Source: Haloarculaceae archaeon (GTDB taxonomy: Archaea; Halobacteriota; Halobacteria; Halobacteriales; Haloarculaceae). From it: 64,000 bases of DNA. A program made the position numbers and the translations under genes. The notes under the pieces were generated by a model that saw only the letters and a program-made list of their open reading frames with translations, was not told the origin of the DNA and ran no database searches. This document shows, piece by piece, positions 35,610 through 43,369 of this stretch. The DNA is taken from assembly GCA_007122455.1 (NCBI GenBank), contig SKTU01000005.1, positions 24,182 to 88,181 of the forward strand. Direction: 5' to 3'. Each line of letters opens with the position of its first letter. The first letter of the stretch is position 1.

Positions 35610-35948
35610 GTGCTGTTGGTGGTGACGTACTCCCAGTCGGCTCGGTCATCGCTTCGAAACGTCTGTCGAATCCACGAGGGAACCGTCGTTCGGCGGCTCG
35701 GTCGGGCGGCGCTGTTCGAGGAGACGGAACACGGCGCGTTCCTCGGCCTTCGCCTTCGGGAAAAACATCCCGATAGCGTACAGGTCGAGCGCACCGAACC
35801 GTTCAACGAGTTTCGGGACGTCGACGAATCGGTGCGCGCGGCGGCGATCGATTACGAGAACCGCGAACGCGAGAGCACGCCATACGCGAAATTCGCCGCC
35901 GGAACGTCACACCCCGAACCCGAGACGCTGAAGCAAACGGAGCTATGA
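35610..35948 (+). CDS. Conserved haloarchaeal protein of unknown function
   Basis: 112 aa from a GTG start. 'MLLVVTYSQSARSSLRNVCR' is followed by 'GRAALFEETEHGAFLGLRL' and ends with 'STPYAKFAAG'. A TATA-like AGTTAAAC lies about 28 bases before the GTG, so it may start its own transcript. The stop overlaps the next gene start (ATGA), indicating a coupled pair. Role unknown. Confidence 0.7.
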   Translation: MLLVVTYSQSARSSLRNVCRIHEGTVVRRLGRAALFEETEHGAFLGLRLREKHPDSVQVERTEPFNEFRDVDESVRAAAIDYENRERESTPYAKFAAGTSHPEPETLKQTEL

Positions 35949-36709
35949 GGGTCGATCTCTCTTCGTACGATCTCGATCCGGCAGCCGTTGCGACGACCGT
36001 GCGAGCTGCCGACGGACCGTTCGAGTTGGAGCCGACGGCGGCTCACGAACACGTCGGTTGCATCACTCCGGAGATGGAGTTCGACCGGCGAGCGGCGATG
36101 GCTGCAGCGGCACGTACGCGCGACGTGACCACGACCGTCGACGACGCGCTCGCATCGGCTCGAGAGGAGCGCCGGGAACTGGAGCCGATCGATCCGGAGA
36201 CCACCGACGCCCGCCGACGAGTCGCAGAAGCGGCGGCGGAGTTGGACGAACTCCGTGAGGAAGTCGCCGCAAAACGCGGTCGGCTGAACGCACACCGTGA
36301 ACACGGTGACGGAAACAAAGCAGAGGCCGAATATCTCGACGCCGTCCGATCGCTCTCGGAGGCCGAAACCGAGTACGCTGCTGCCGTCGAGCAGCTCGAG
36401 GAGGCGGAGGCTGCGGCCCGCAAAGCGAGGGACGAACGGGAGCGTCAGCTTCAGCTCGTCGACCGGATCGACAATCTCCAACGAACGGCCCGCGAGGAGC
36501 GAGTGGATGCGATTCGACCGGCAGTCGAGGACGCGGTACGTGCCGCCCCCGGCGACAGTACCGAACTGGCGACCGCCGACGGACCGACCGCGGCCATGGC
36601 GCTTGCCCGCGTCTCGGAGCTTCGGGCGCCGGTCGTCCTCTCCTGTCGTCGCTTTTCCGACGTCGAGACCGCCGGCAGGTGGCTGGACGCGTCGGTAATT
36701 CGGCTCTGA
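35945..36709 (+). CDS. Coiled-coil protein of unknown function, coupled to the previous gene
   Basis: 254 aa. N-terminal and C-terminal globular parts ('MRVDLSSYDLDPAAVATTVR'; 'APVVLSCRRFSDVETAGRWL') flank a long central coiled coil of about 140 residues rich in Glu, Ala and Arg ('RVAEAAAELDELREEVAAKR', 'LQLVDRIDNLQRTAREER'). The layout, two small ends around an antiparallel-like coil, could suggest a scaffold or an SMC-like fold, but no ATP-binding motif is present. Overlaps the upstream gene by four bases. Confidence 0.7.
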   Translation: MRVDLSSYDLDPAAVATTVRAADGPFELEPTAAHEHVGCITPEMEFDRRAAMAAAARTRDVTTTVDDALASAREERRELEPIDPETTDARRRVAEAAAELDELREEVAAKRGRLNAHREHGDGNKAEAEYLDAVRSLSEAETEYAAAVEQLEEAEAAARKARDERERQLQLVDRIDNLQRTAREERVDAIRPAVEDAVRAAPGDSTELATADGPTAAMALARVSELRAPVVLSCRRFSDVETAGRWLDASVIRL

Positions 36710-36739
36710 TTTATCCCGAAAGCCGAGAGCAGAGAGCGT

Positions 36740-37273
36740 ATGGTGAGGCGTTCGATCACGACCCGGAGATCGGATGGGGTTACGTTCGTCCAGGTGACGG
36801 TTTCAGTCGAAGAACGGTCCCGGCTTCGGATAGAGTACCACGGCGACGGAACGGTGCTTCCGCCGCGCCGTGGTGGCGAGCCGGAGTCCGGCTGGAACGA
36901 GGGGGGGACCGAACGAGTTGTCGACGTCGGTTCGTCGGGGATCGGATTCGCTGTCGTCGAGCCCGTCGAGCCCGAGGACGTCGAGTTAGCTGTCGATCCG
37001 ATTCCCGACGAGTCGGCGGGTGCCGTCGATGCCTGGTTCGATCGCGTCGACGAGCGGCTTCGATGCGCCGAAGAGATTGCAGCGGCTCGAACGCTGGAGG
37101 AAGCGACGGCGGCAGTCGCAGCAGCCGGCGGGCTCGGGGCGGTCGAGCGTCTCGCGGCGGCGGTCGTCCGTGATCGTCGATTGCTCGAGCGAATCGAAAC
37201 CGCACCGGACGCATTGCTCGAACGGGCCGAGCGAACGGAGCTCCCGACCGCGGAACTGCGACGGCTCGCCTGA
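36740..37273 (+). CDS. Conserved haloarchaeal protein of unknown function
   Basis: 177 aa. The N-terminal half is beta-rich ('DGVTFVQVTVSVEERSRLRI'), with a Gly/Pro loop, and the C-terminal half is helical ('LRCAEEIAAARTLEEATAAV'). TTTAT at 36710-36714 is 28 bases before the ATG, so a leaderless message is likely. Its stop abuts the stop of convergent tfb. The last of a run of four unknown genes after mcm. Confidence 0.7.
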   Translation: MVRRSITTRRSDGVTFVQVTVSVEERSRLRIEYHGDGTVLPPRRGGEPESGWNEGGTERVVDVGSSGIGFAVVEPVEPEDVELAVDPIPDESAGAVDAWFDRVDERLRCAEEIAAARTLEEATAAVAAAGGLGAVERLAAAVVRDRRLLERIETAPDALLERAERTELPTAELRRLA

Positions 37274-38137
37274 TCAGTTCCTGACGTCCCGGTAGGTGTT
37301 CCGAATTGTCACTGCGGAGACGCCGGCGACGTCAGCGGCGTCGGTCTGCGTGAGATCGTGACCGGCAGCCTGTGCAGCCGTGTAGAGACACGCGGCGGCG
37401 ACACCACTCGGATTCCGTCCCGCAGCCGTGCCGTCCTCGTGGGCAGTTGCCGCGATCTCGCGGGCGCGACACTCGACCTCCTGGGGGAGCTCCAGTTTCG
37501 AGGCGAACCGAGCGAGATACTCGCGGGGGTCGATCGGACCGGTCGAAAGACCCAACTCTCGGTTGAGAGCGTCGTAGGCGGCCTTCAGCTCGTCGGCGTC
37601 GGCAGCCGCGATCGAGACGACTTCCGCGAGCGTTCGCGACACCGAGTCGGTCCGACAGACGGCGTAGACCGCTGCCGCGGCGAAACCCTCGATAGAGCGT
37701 CCGCGGAGGAGGTCCGCTTCCTGTGCCGACTCGAAGAGAACGCAGGCCCGTTCCTGAAGCGTATCTGGAAGCTCCAGTTGGCTCGTCAACCGCCGAATCT
37801 CGGTGAAACCGTACACCTGGTTCCGCTCGCGTTTACTCGAGATTCGAGCACGGTTGTGCTGGCGGCGCATCCGCGCGACGCGGCGACGCTTCCGCCCTTT
37901 TAGCCGCGTCGAACGGCCAATCTCGGTGGAGAGCCCGCGATCGTGTCGCGACCGGGTCAACGGCGCACCGGTCCGTTCGGGGTTCGTCTCGTCGTCGTCG
38001 AACGAGCGCCACTCCGGGCCTCGATCGATCGCGTCTTCGGCGACGATCAGTCCACACTCGCTACAGACGGTTTCCGTGTCGGTACTCCGGAGCCGCCCCT
38101 CACACTCGGGACAGTTTCGTGCTGTCGTGCTGCTCAT
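37274..38137 (-). CDS. tfb: Transcription initiation factor B (TFB)
   Basis: 287 aa. TFIIB homologue that binds TBP-DNA and recruits RNA polymerase. Zinc ribbon with 'CPEC' and 'CSECG' at the N-terminus, B-finger/linker region with the basic 'LKGRKRRRVARMRRQHNRA', then two cyclin repeats ('RSIEGFAAAAVYAVCR' and 'RNPSGVAAACLYTAA') and the DNA-reading HTH 'AGVSAVTIRNTYRDV'. Haloarchaea have several TFBs, so this one may serve a subset of promoters. The ATG at 38137 is preceded by GTG in frame; a CTTTTAAAG box lies about 30 bases upstream. Confidence 0.94.
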   Translation of the reverse strand: MSSTTARNCPECEGRLRSTDTETVCSECGLIVAEDAIDRGPEWRSFDDDETNPERTGAPLTRSRHDRGLSTEIGRSTRLKGRKRRRVARMRRQHNRARISSKRERNQVYGFTEIRRLTSQLELPDTLQERACVLFESAQEADLLRGRSIEGFAAAAVYAVCRTDSVSRTLAEVVSIAAADADELKAAYDALNRELGLSTGPIDPREYLARFASKLELPQEVECRAREIAATAHEDGTAAGRNPSGVAAACLYTAAQAAGHDLTQTDAADVAGVSAVTIRNTYRDVRN

Positions 38138-38164
38138 CACATGCGAAACTGCGTCCGGATGACA

Positions 38165-38173
38165 CTTTAAAAG
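38165..38173 (-). promoter_or_regulatory. TATA box of tfb
   Basis: CTTTTAAAG on the minus strand, centred 32 bases before the ATG 38137 (29 before the alternative GTG 38140). Confidence 0.5.
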
Positions 38174-38214
38174 ACACCGAGGTCACCCGTTCGGAGGGCA
38201 CGTCTGCCGGCGAA

Positions 38215-38237
38215 AACGTACCGGTAACCGGTACGTT
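38215..38237. promoter_or_regulatory. Perfect 23-bp palindrome between tfb and its divergent neighbour
   Basis: Arms AACGTACCGGT and ACCGGTACGTT flank a single A. Its centre (38226) is 57 bases from the centres of both TATA boxes (38169 and 38283). Such symmetry suits one dimeric regulator controlling both promoters. Confidence 0.65.
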
Positions 38238-38279
38238 CCCGGTGGCGTCACAGTCGAACCGATCCAGTCACTGAAAAGA

Positions 38280-38285
38280 TTTAAT
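38280..38285 (+). promoter_or_regulatory. TATA box of the gene at 38311
   Basis: TTTAAT centred 28 bases before ATG 38311. It includes the alternative ATG 38284, which is why 38311 is preferred as start. Confidence 0.5.
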
Positions 38286-38310
38286 GGAGAGGACGAACCG
38301 ACGCCCGGAC

Positions 38311-38808
38311 ATGGGGCTGTCGGATATCGCGGCGGGGATCGAGGTGACGGCCGAACAGCGCAATCGAGGCGTTGCGACGACCGACGACACGGAGACGTCG
38401 CTCGACGAGCGCCTGGCACCGTTCGCCGACGAACTGCCGTGTCAGCCGACTGCGGCCGCTCGACTACTCGACGCGTACGCGGACGGAGCGAGCATCGGTC
38501 GAGCGGCCGCAGTCGCGGGAGTTCCGCCCACGGACGCCTCGAAAACTCTCTATCGACTCGGCGAACCGATCGATCCACTCTCGCCGACCGCCGAGCGAGT
38601 GATCGACGACTGGCTCGCCGGAGAGCTCTCCCGAACCGAAGCTCGAACGCTCGCGAACGTCGGCGACGCCGAGTTCGCCCTCGGCGTCTACGTCGCGACC
38701 CACGAGCCGATCGAGGGAGCGGAACACGCCGTCGCGGACGCGCTCGCGATCGATCGACGAACCGATCCGCTCGCCGACACGAGGGGTGACGTCGAAGAGT
38801 GGATGTAG
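38311..38808 (+). CDS. Haloarchaeal protein of unknown function divergent from tfb
   Basis: 165 aa beginning 'MGLSDIAAGIEVT'. Residues 55-95 look like a helical HTH-type unit ('DGASIGRAAAVAGVPPTDAS', then 'KTLYRLGE'), and the C-terminal half is helical and acidic. This could be a DNA-binding protein, but I recognise no named family. Shares a perfect palindrome with tfb in its upstream region. A start at ATG 38284 would place the start inside the TATA box. Confidence 0.68.
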   Translation: MGLSDIAAGIEVTAEQRNRGVATTDDTETSLDERLAPFADELPCQPTAAARLLDAYADGASIGRAAAVAGVPPTDASKTLYRLGEPIDPLSPTAERVIDDWLAGELSRTEARTLANVGDAEFALGVYVATHEPIEGAEHAVADALAIDRRTDPLADTRGDVEEWM

Positions 38809-38894
38809 CCAAAAATCCGTGCGCTTCCTTGCGAATCTGCCGGAGGGTATATAACGCCCGGTCGCTTGTGATCACGGTATACAACTGTAGTGCC

Positions 38895-38925
38895 CTCGCA
38901 CCCGCTTCGAGAGCGGCGTAGCGAG
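38895..38925 (+). promoter_or_regulatory. Two-part hairpin in the leader of the TctB/TctA genes
   Basis: Outer arms CTCGC/GCGAG and inner arms CCGCT/AGCGG around TCGAG. A TATA-like TATATAA at 38849-38855 would start transcription near 38880, placing this hairpin in an untranslated leader of about 90 bases. Closer to the gene is a perfect 10-bp palindrome AACTATAGTT (38949-38958). Leaders of this length are uncommon in haloarchaea. Confidence 0.35.
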
Positions 38926-38969
38926 TGACGGGGCGTGGCGCGCCGTGGAACTATAGTTTCCCGACAATC

Positions 38970-39635
38970 ATGAGAACAGGTGAACTCAAATCAGGAGTCG
39001 CAGGTACCGTCAGAGACCGGATCGGATCGGAGCATGTTCTTCAGCTGTTCTTCCTAGTCATAGCCGTATACGCCTACATCGAGGCGTTCGGGTTCACGTT
39101 CGGCGGTCGGGTCTTCCCGCAGATGTCGGCACTGATCGTGATCGTCGGCATCCTACTGCTGACGATTCGAGGCTACCTCCCGTCCGGGATCAGATCGTGG
39201 ATCGAGGGAGGAGTCGACCTCACCGAAACGGTCGACGCTGACATCGACGCGGACGTCGATCCGGAGACCGAACAGACACGAGTCGAGGCCGAACACGAGT
39301 TCCCGCGGTTTCAGAAGCCGCTCCATCCCGTCACCTTCACCGCCCTGATGGTCGTCCTCTACGTCGTCGCCGGATACGCTGTCGGCTTCCTGTGGGTGAC
39401 GCCGGTGTTCGTGGCCGGCTATCTCATCTGGTTCGATAAGCCGCTGCTCTACGTCGTCGCGCTCGCAGCCCTCGGATTACTCGTCGCCTACACGTTCATC
39501 ACAGTGTTCAACATTCGGCTACACCAGGGGCAGCTGATCTCCCTCACACTACTCGAAGCCACGTTCGCAGTCGAACTGCTCCAATCACAGTTCGACGTTA
39601 CGGCTGAAATCCCGTTGTCGGGAGGCCGTCGATGA
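38970..39635 (+). CDS. Tripartite tricarboxylate transporter small membrane subunit, TctB-like
   Basis: 221 aa with four hydrophobic segments in two pairs ('VLQLFFLVIAVYAYIEAFGF', 'MSALIVIVGILLLTIRGYL', 'LMVVLYVVAGYAVGFLWVTP', 'LLYVVALAALGLLVAYTFI') separated by an acidic loop of about 50 residues, the TctB layout. It is coupled by a four-base overlap to the large subunit. The start 'MRTGELK' is preferred over an extension lacking signals. The periplasmic binding protein TctC is not encoded in this window. Confidence 0.82.
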   Translation: MRTGELKSGVAGTVRDRIGSEHVLQLFFLVIAVYAYIEAFGFTFGGRVFPQMSALIVIVGILLLTIRGYLPSGIRSWIEGGVDLTETVDADIDADVDPETEQTRVEAEHEFPRFQKPLHPVTFTALMVVLYVVAGYAVGFLWVTPVFVAGYLIWFDKPLLYVVALAALGLLVAYTFITVFNIRLHQGQLISLTLLEATFAVELLQSQFDVTAEIPLSGGRR

Positions 39636-41158
39636 GCTTCGAGGCGCTCGGTGTCGCCGTCGATATCGTCTTCTCGTGGCCGACGTTCGGTTGGATGATC
39701 CTCGGCATTCTCATCGGGATCGTCCTCGGGGCGGTTCCGGGTATCGGCCCGGCGATCGGGATGGCGCTGTTGCTACCGCTCACCAGCGGGATGGCCGGCC
39801 CAGACGCGATCATTCTCTTCGTCTGTGTCTACCTCGGCGGAAAGTACGGCGGTAGCATCGCCGCGATCCTCATCAACACGCCGGGGACGGCGGGCGCCGC
39901 AGCGACGACGCTCGACGGCTATCCCATGTCCAGAGACGGGAAGGCGATCACCGCACTGTCGATCTCGGCGACGGCCTCGTTCGTCGGCGGGCTCATCGCG
40001 ATCCTGATCCTGTTCGCGATCTCGCCGTTCCTGGCACAGATCGTTCTCGCCTTCGGTTCGCCGGAGTACTTCCTCGTCGCACTCCTCGGCATCGCGATGA
40101 TCACCGTGGTCGCCAAAGGCGGGATGGTGAAGGGGCTCGTCGCCGGCGGGTTCGGCCTCCTGATCACCTCGATGGGGTTCGCCCCGGCTACCGGTGACCT
40201 CCGGTACGTCTCGCTACAACATCCGATGTTTCTGGACGGGATCGGCTTCGTCGCCGTGCTGATCGGCGTCTTCGCCGTCGGGGAGATGCTCAACCTCTCG
40301 AAGGAAACGGGAAGCATCGCACAGTCCGGCGACCAACTGGGTGGCGGCGGACTGTCCGGCAGCCGGATAGAGGGGATCCGCGAAGTCATGAACAATCCGG
40401 TGACGGTGGTCAAATCCTCACTGATCGGCATGGCTGTCGGGGCAGTTCCCGGCGCTGGCTCGTCGGTCTCGAACTTCGTCTCCTACGCTGAGGCGATGCG
40501 GAGTGACGTGGATCCGGATTCGTTCGGAAAGGGGAACCCGCGTGGCGTGATGGCGGCCGAGTGCGCCAACAGCGCGACCGTCGCCGGGACGCTCATCCCG
40601 ACGATCTCGTTCGGAATTCCCGGAAGCGGCGCCACTGCAGTGCTGCTCGGAGCGCTTCTGCTCCACGGGTTCAGACCCGGTCCCCGGCTGTTCACCACGA
40701 ACATCGAGCTGACGTACAGCTTCTTCGTCGCGCTGTTGATCGGGAACTTCGTAATCTTGACTGTGGGGCTCATCGCGATCACCTATCTCGGCTACATCAC
40801 GAAGGTCGACACGGACCTGATCATCCCGATCGTCATCGTGATGGCGATCTTCGGCTCCTTCGCCGTCCGAAACAACTTCCTCGACGTCATGACCGTCGCC
40901 GCGTTCGGCATCATCGGCTTCTACATGGTCAAACACCAGTACTCCATCATCGCGCTGGTGCTGGGCGTCGTTCTCGGGCCGATCGCCGAGCGGAACCTCT
41001 ACCGGTCGCTCCAGATCAACCCCCACGACGGGATCCGAAGCGCCGAGATCTTCTTCACTCGGCCCATCTCGCTCGTGCTGGTGATCGGCCTCGTGCTCAT
41101 CCTCTTCGGCCCGGCTCTCAAGGAAGCCATCAGCCGACGACGAGCGAGCAGCGAGTGA
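39632..41158 (+). CDS. Tripartite tricarboxylate transporter large membrane subunit, TctA
   Basis: 508 aa with about twelve hydrophobic segments. Family signatures: 'GAVPGIGPAIGMALLLPLT', 'YLGGKYGGSIAAILINTPG', and in the second half 'VGAVPGAGSSVSNFVSYAEA' and 'SFGIPGSGATAVLLGALLLHG'. It forms the carboxylate channel with TctB. The ligand (citrate or another organic acid) is normally set by TctC, which is missing here, so specificity is open. Confidence 0.9.
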   Translation: MSFEALGVAVDIVFSWPTFGWMILGILIGIVLGAVPGIGPAIGMALLLPLTSGMAGPDAIILFVCVYLGGKYGGSIAAILINTPGTAGAAATTLDGYPMSRDGKAITALSISATASFVGGLIAILILFAISPFLAQIVLAFGSPEYFLVALLGIAMITVVAKGGMVKGLVAGGFGLLITSMGFAPATGDLRYVSLQHPMFLDGIGFVAVLIGVFAVGEMLNLSKETGSIAQSGDQLGGGGLSGSRIEGIREVMNNPVTVVKSSLIGMAVGAVPGAGSSVSNFVSYAEAMRSDVDPDSFGKGNPRGVMAAECANSATVAGTLIPTISFGIPGSGATAVLLGALLLHGFRPGPRLFTTNIELTYSFFVALLIGNFVILTVGLIAITYLGYITKVDTDLIIPIVIVMAIFGSFAVRNNFLDVMTVAAFGIIGFYMVKHQYSIIALVLGVVLGPIAERNLYRSLQINPHDGIRSAEIFFTRPISLVLVIGLVLILFGPALKEAISRRRASSE

Positions 41159-41170
41159 GCCGATCGCGGC

Positions 41171-41869
41171 TCAGAGGTAATCGCCGAGGAGACCGCGCTG
41201 CTCTTCGGGATCGATCCGAACAGACAGCGTTTCGTCGAGCAGTTCGGCGACAGCCGCACGGGCCGGATCGTCATCGACTGCCGGGAACGACCCTTCGAAC
41301 TCGGGGATCGAGACGTCGGCATCGGGGTGGGCGTCGGTTCGAGTCACGACCGTTTCGGCCGGCTCGACGCCGACGTCCGCGAGCCGATCGCTCATCCGCG
41401 GGACGGCGTCGGCGGCGCGGGCGGCGTCACAGACGACCGCGACGCGGTCGGCGCCCGTGACTGCTGCGACGGCCTGATTGGCCGCCACCGGGGGCGTATC
41501 AACGAGTACGCGATCGAACGCCCGCTCGGCCTCGCCGATTCGCTCGGTGAATCGCCGCGCCGCGTCGGCCGACTTGCCGCGAGCGATCCGCTCGAACGGC
41601 GCACGGGCGGGCGCGACCGCGAGTCTTCCCGAGCCCGCGCGGCGATCGACGAGCCCCTCCTCGAGCGGCGTCTCGGATCGGCAGAGTTCGATCATGTCGG
41701 GGTCGATACGCCCGGTGAGACGGTCGGCGAGCCCCTGGGTCCCGTAGGCGGCGTCGAGCACACAGACGTCGCGACCGTCCCTCGAGAGCAGCGTCGCCGC
41801 TTCGAGCGTCACGCGCGTCGTCCCGACACCGCCGGCAGCCCCACAGAGGGCGAGCGAATCGCTGGTCAC
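41171..41869 (-). CDS. MinD/ParA-like protein with altered P-loop
   Basis: 232 aa with a MinD/ParA-type Rossmann organisation: N-terminal 'LCGAAGGVGTTRVTLEAATL', switch-like 'VCVLDAAYGTQGLADRL', 'DRVLVDTPPVAANQAVAAV' and 'ADRVAVVCDAARAADAV'. In MinD the deviant Walker A is KGGxGKT; here the sequence is 'GAAGGVGTTR', with both lysines replaced (Ala and Thr). ATP hydrolysis is therefore doubtful, though nucleotide or partner binding may remain. It lies 12 bases after the tctA stop on the opposite strand. Family role: positioning of cell-division or motility components. Confidence 0.82.
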   Translation of the reverse strand: MTSDSLALCGAAGGVGTTRVTLEAATLLSRDGRDVCVLDAAYGTQGLADRLTGRIDPDMIELCRSETPLEEGLVDRRAGSGRLAVAPARAPFERIARGKSADAARRFTERIGEAERAFDRVLVDTPPVAANQAVAAVTGADRVAVVCDAARAADAVPRMSDRLADVGVEPAETVVTRTDAHPDADVSIPEFEGSFPAVDDDPARAAVAELLDETLSVRIDPEEQRGLLGDYL

Positions 41870-41914
41870 GCCGGGTGTCGGCGGGGCCTCGAATAAAAAT
41901 CTGTGCTTCGAACG

Positions 41915-42337
41915 TCAGCCACCGCCGATCGCATCGGCGATCCGATCGAGTTCGTCGTCGTCGAGGTCGGGGGATTCGCCGGCGACGGCGTGGATCGGCC
42001 GACCGCCGTCGCCCTCGAATCGGGGGACGATGTGAACGTGCAGATGCGGGACCTCCTGTCCGGCCTCGGGACCGTCGTTGATACCCACGTTCACCGCGTC
42101 GGCCTCGACGGCGTCCTCGATTCGTGGCGTGAGCTCTCGGACGACGGCGAAGACGTCGGCTGCGACGTCCTCGGGCGCGTCTCGCAGTCTCTCGTACGGT
42201 TCCTTCGGAATGACGAGCGTGTGTCCCGGTGCGAGGGGGGACGCATCCAGAAACGCGAGCGTCGTCTCCGTTTCGTGGACGACCCGTGCCGGGATCTCGC
42301 CGTCGACGATCCGCTCGAAGATCGTTCGGTCGGACAT
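41915..42337 (-). CDS. HIT family protein
   Basis: 140 aa. Histidine-triad hydrolase of nucleotide conjugates. The HxHxH motif is 'VPHLHVHIVPR' near residue 100, and the N-terminal 'TIFERIVDGEIPARVVHE' is typical of HINT-like members. Start at the ATG 42337; an in-frame ATG 12 codons upstream is less typical. It lies 26 bases downstream of the glycosylase gene on the same strand. Substrate unknown. Confidence 0.9.
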   Translation of the reverse strand: MSDRTIFERIVDGEIPARVVHETETTLAFLDASPLAPGHTLVIPKEPYERLRDAPEDVAADVFAVVRELTPRIEDAVEADAVNVGINDGPEAGQEVPHLHVHIVPRFEGDGGRPIHAVAGESPDLDDDELDRIADAIGGG

Positions 42338-42363
42338 ATCGGACGTGTCGGTCGCCACTCCTA

Positions 42364-43008
42364 TCAACGTTCACCCGGTGCGGCACCGAGTTCGACGAGT
42401 GCGTCGCCGATCTCGCTCCGGTACGTTTCGGGATCGTAGCCGAGACGCCCGAGCCAGACATCCTGATACGACGGGTGCAACACCGGGAGGATCGGCGGAA
42501 GATCCTCCGGACGGATCGGATCGAGAACCGAGTCGAGAAAGCCGTCGAGCGTTCGGTCGACGGCCGACAGAAGCGTCTCGGTCGCGTGCTTGCCGGTCGG
42601 GACGACGCAGGCGGGATCGACCGCCTCGAGTTCGGAGAGAAGGTGCGACCGGCAGTTCTTCCGCTCGGTGGCGGTCGGTTCGCGGTTCGATCCCGATCCA
42701 TCTGCGGGGAAACATTTGACCGCGTTCGTGAAGTAGAGCTCCCCGGTGGCGTACCCGATCGTCTCGAAGAGGTTCCGGATCCGGCGTCCCGAATGCCGCG
42801 ACGTGTACGCCATCCCAGTGTGATTTCCGCCCGCCCACGGATCGGCGTTCGGATCGCCGGCGCCTGGGGCCTCCCCGACGACGACGATCGTCGCGTCCGT
42901 CGAGCCGACGCCCCACGAGATCCGGTTTCTGTCGTCGACGAGCGCCGGACAGCGCCGACAGTCCGCCGCCAGCACGTTCCTGTCGTCGCGATCGGGAAAC
43001 GTCGCCAT
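42364..43008 (-). CDS. Uracil-DNA glycosylase family protein, Fe-S type
   Basis: 214 aa. UDG superfamily member (archaeal families 4/5-like), removing uracil from DNA in base excision repair. N-terminal cysteines 17 and 20 ('CRRC') and later cysteines in 'VKCFPADG' and 'KNCRSH' could ligate a [4Fe-4S] cluster. The catalytic loop is 'VVGEAPGAGDPNADPWAG', and the C-terminal loop is 'LPVLHPSYQDVWLG' (His-Pro-Ser). A long Asn-His insertion follows the first motif. Divergent from a small membrane protein gene. Confidence 0.85.
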   Translation of the reverse strand: MATFPDRDDRNVLAADCRRCPALVDDRNRISWGVGSTDATIVVVGEAPGAGDPNADPWAGGNHTGMAYTSRHSGRRIRNLFETIGYATGELYFTNAVKCFPADGSGSNREPTATERKNCRSHLLSELEAVDPACVVPTGKHATETLLSAVDRTLDGFLDSVLDPIRPEDLPPILPVLHPSYQDVWLGRLGYDPETYRSEIGDALVELGAAPGER

Positions 43009-43084
43009 GAGCGTCGGTTCGACGTCGGGGAGTGTGGGCGTTTCGGACGAAAGGCCTATGACCACCGTTGGCCGACTGGATCGT

Positions 43085-43318
43085 ATGCGGGAAACAACCG
43101 TTTTGCTCGCGGAGCTTTTCGCCTACGCCCTCGCGTCGGCGCTGCTCACGGTCGCGGGTGCGTTCGCGGAGCTGACCAGCCTCTCGTATCTCGCGGCGGG
43201 AAACGTGACGTTCGCCGTCTGGCTCGTCGCGATCGGTGCCGTCGCGCTGTACGGCGGCGTCGTACTGCTGGGATGGCGTGAAGTTCGACCGCGACTCCTC
43301 GCGCTGCGGGGTGGCTAA
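43085..43318 (+). CDS. Small membrane protein of unknown function
   Basis: 77 aa with two hydrophobic segments ('LLAELFAYALASALLTVAGA' and 'FAVWLVAIGAVALYGGVVLL'), ending in a basic tail. Alternative in-frame starts lie upstream (43058), within the overlap with the glycosylase 5' end. It precedes ileS by 51 bases, but ileS has its own promoter. Role unknown. Confidence 0.6.
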   Translation: MRETTVLLAELFAYALASALLTVAGAFAELTSLSYLAAGNVTFAVWLVAIGAVALYGGVVLLGWREVRPRLLALRGG

Positions 43319-43340
43319 GCGTCCCCCGCGGACCGATTGT

Positions 43341-43349
43341 CATTTAATG
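43341..43349 (+). promoter_or_regulatory. TATA-like box of ileS
   Basis: CATTTAATG centred 25 bases before ATG 43370; supports 43370 as start of a leaderless ileS message. Confidence 0.45.
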
Positions 43350-43369
43350 CCGCGGCCGGATGTACGCCT

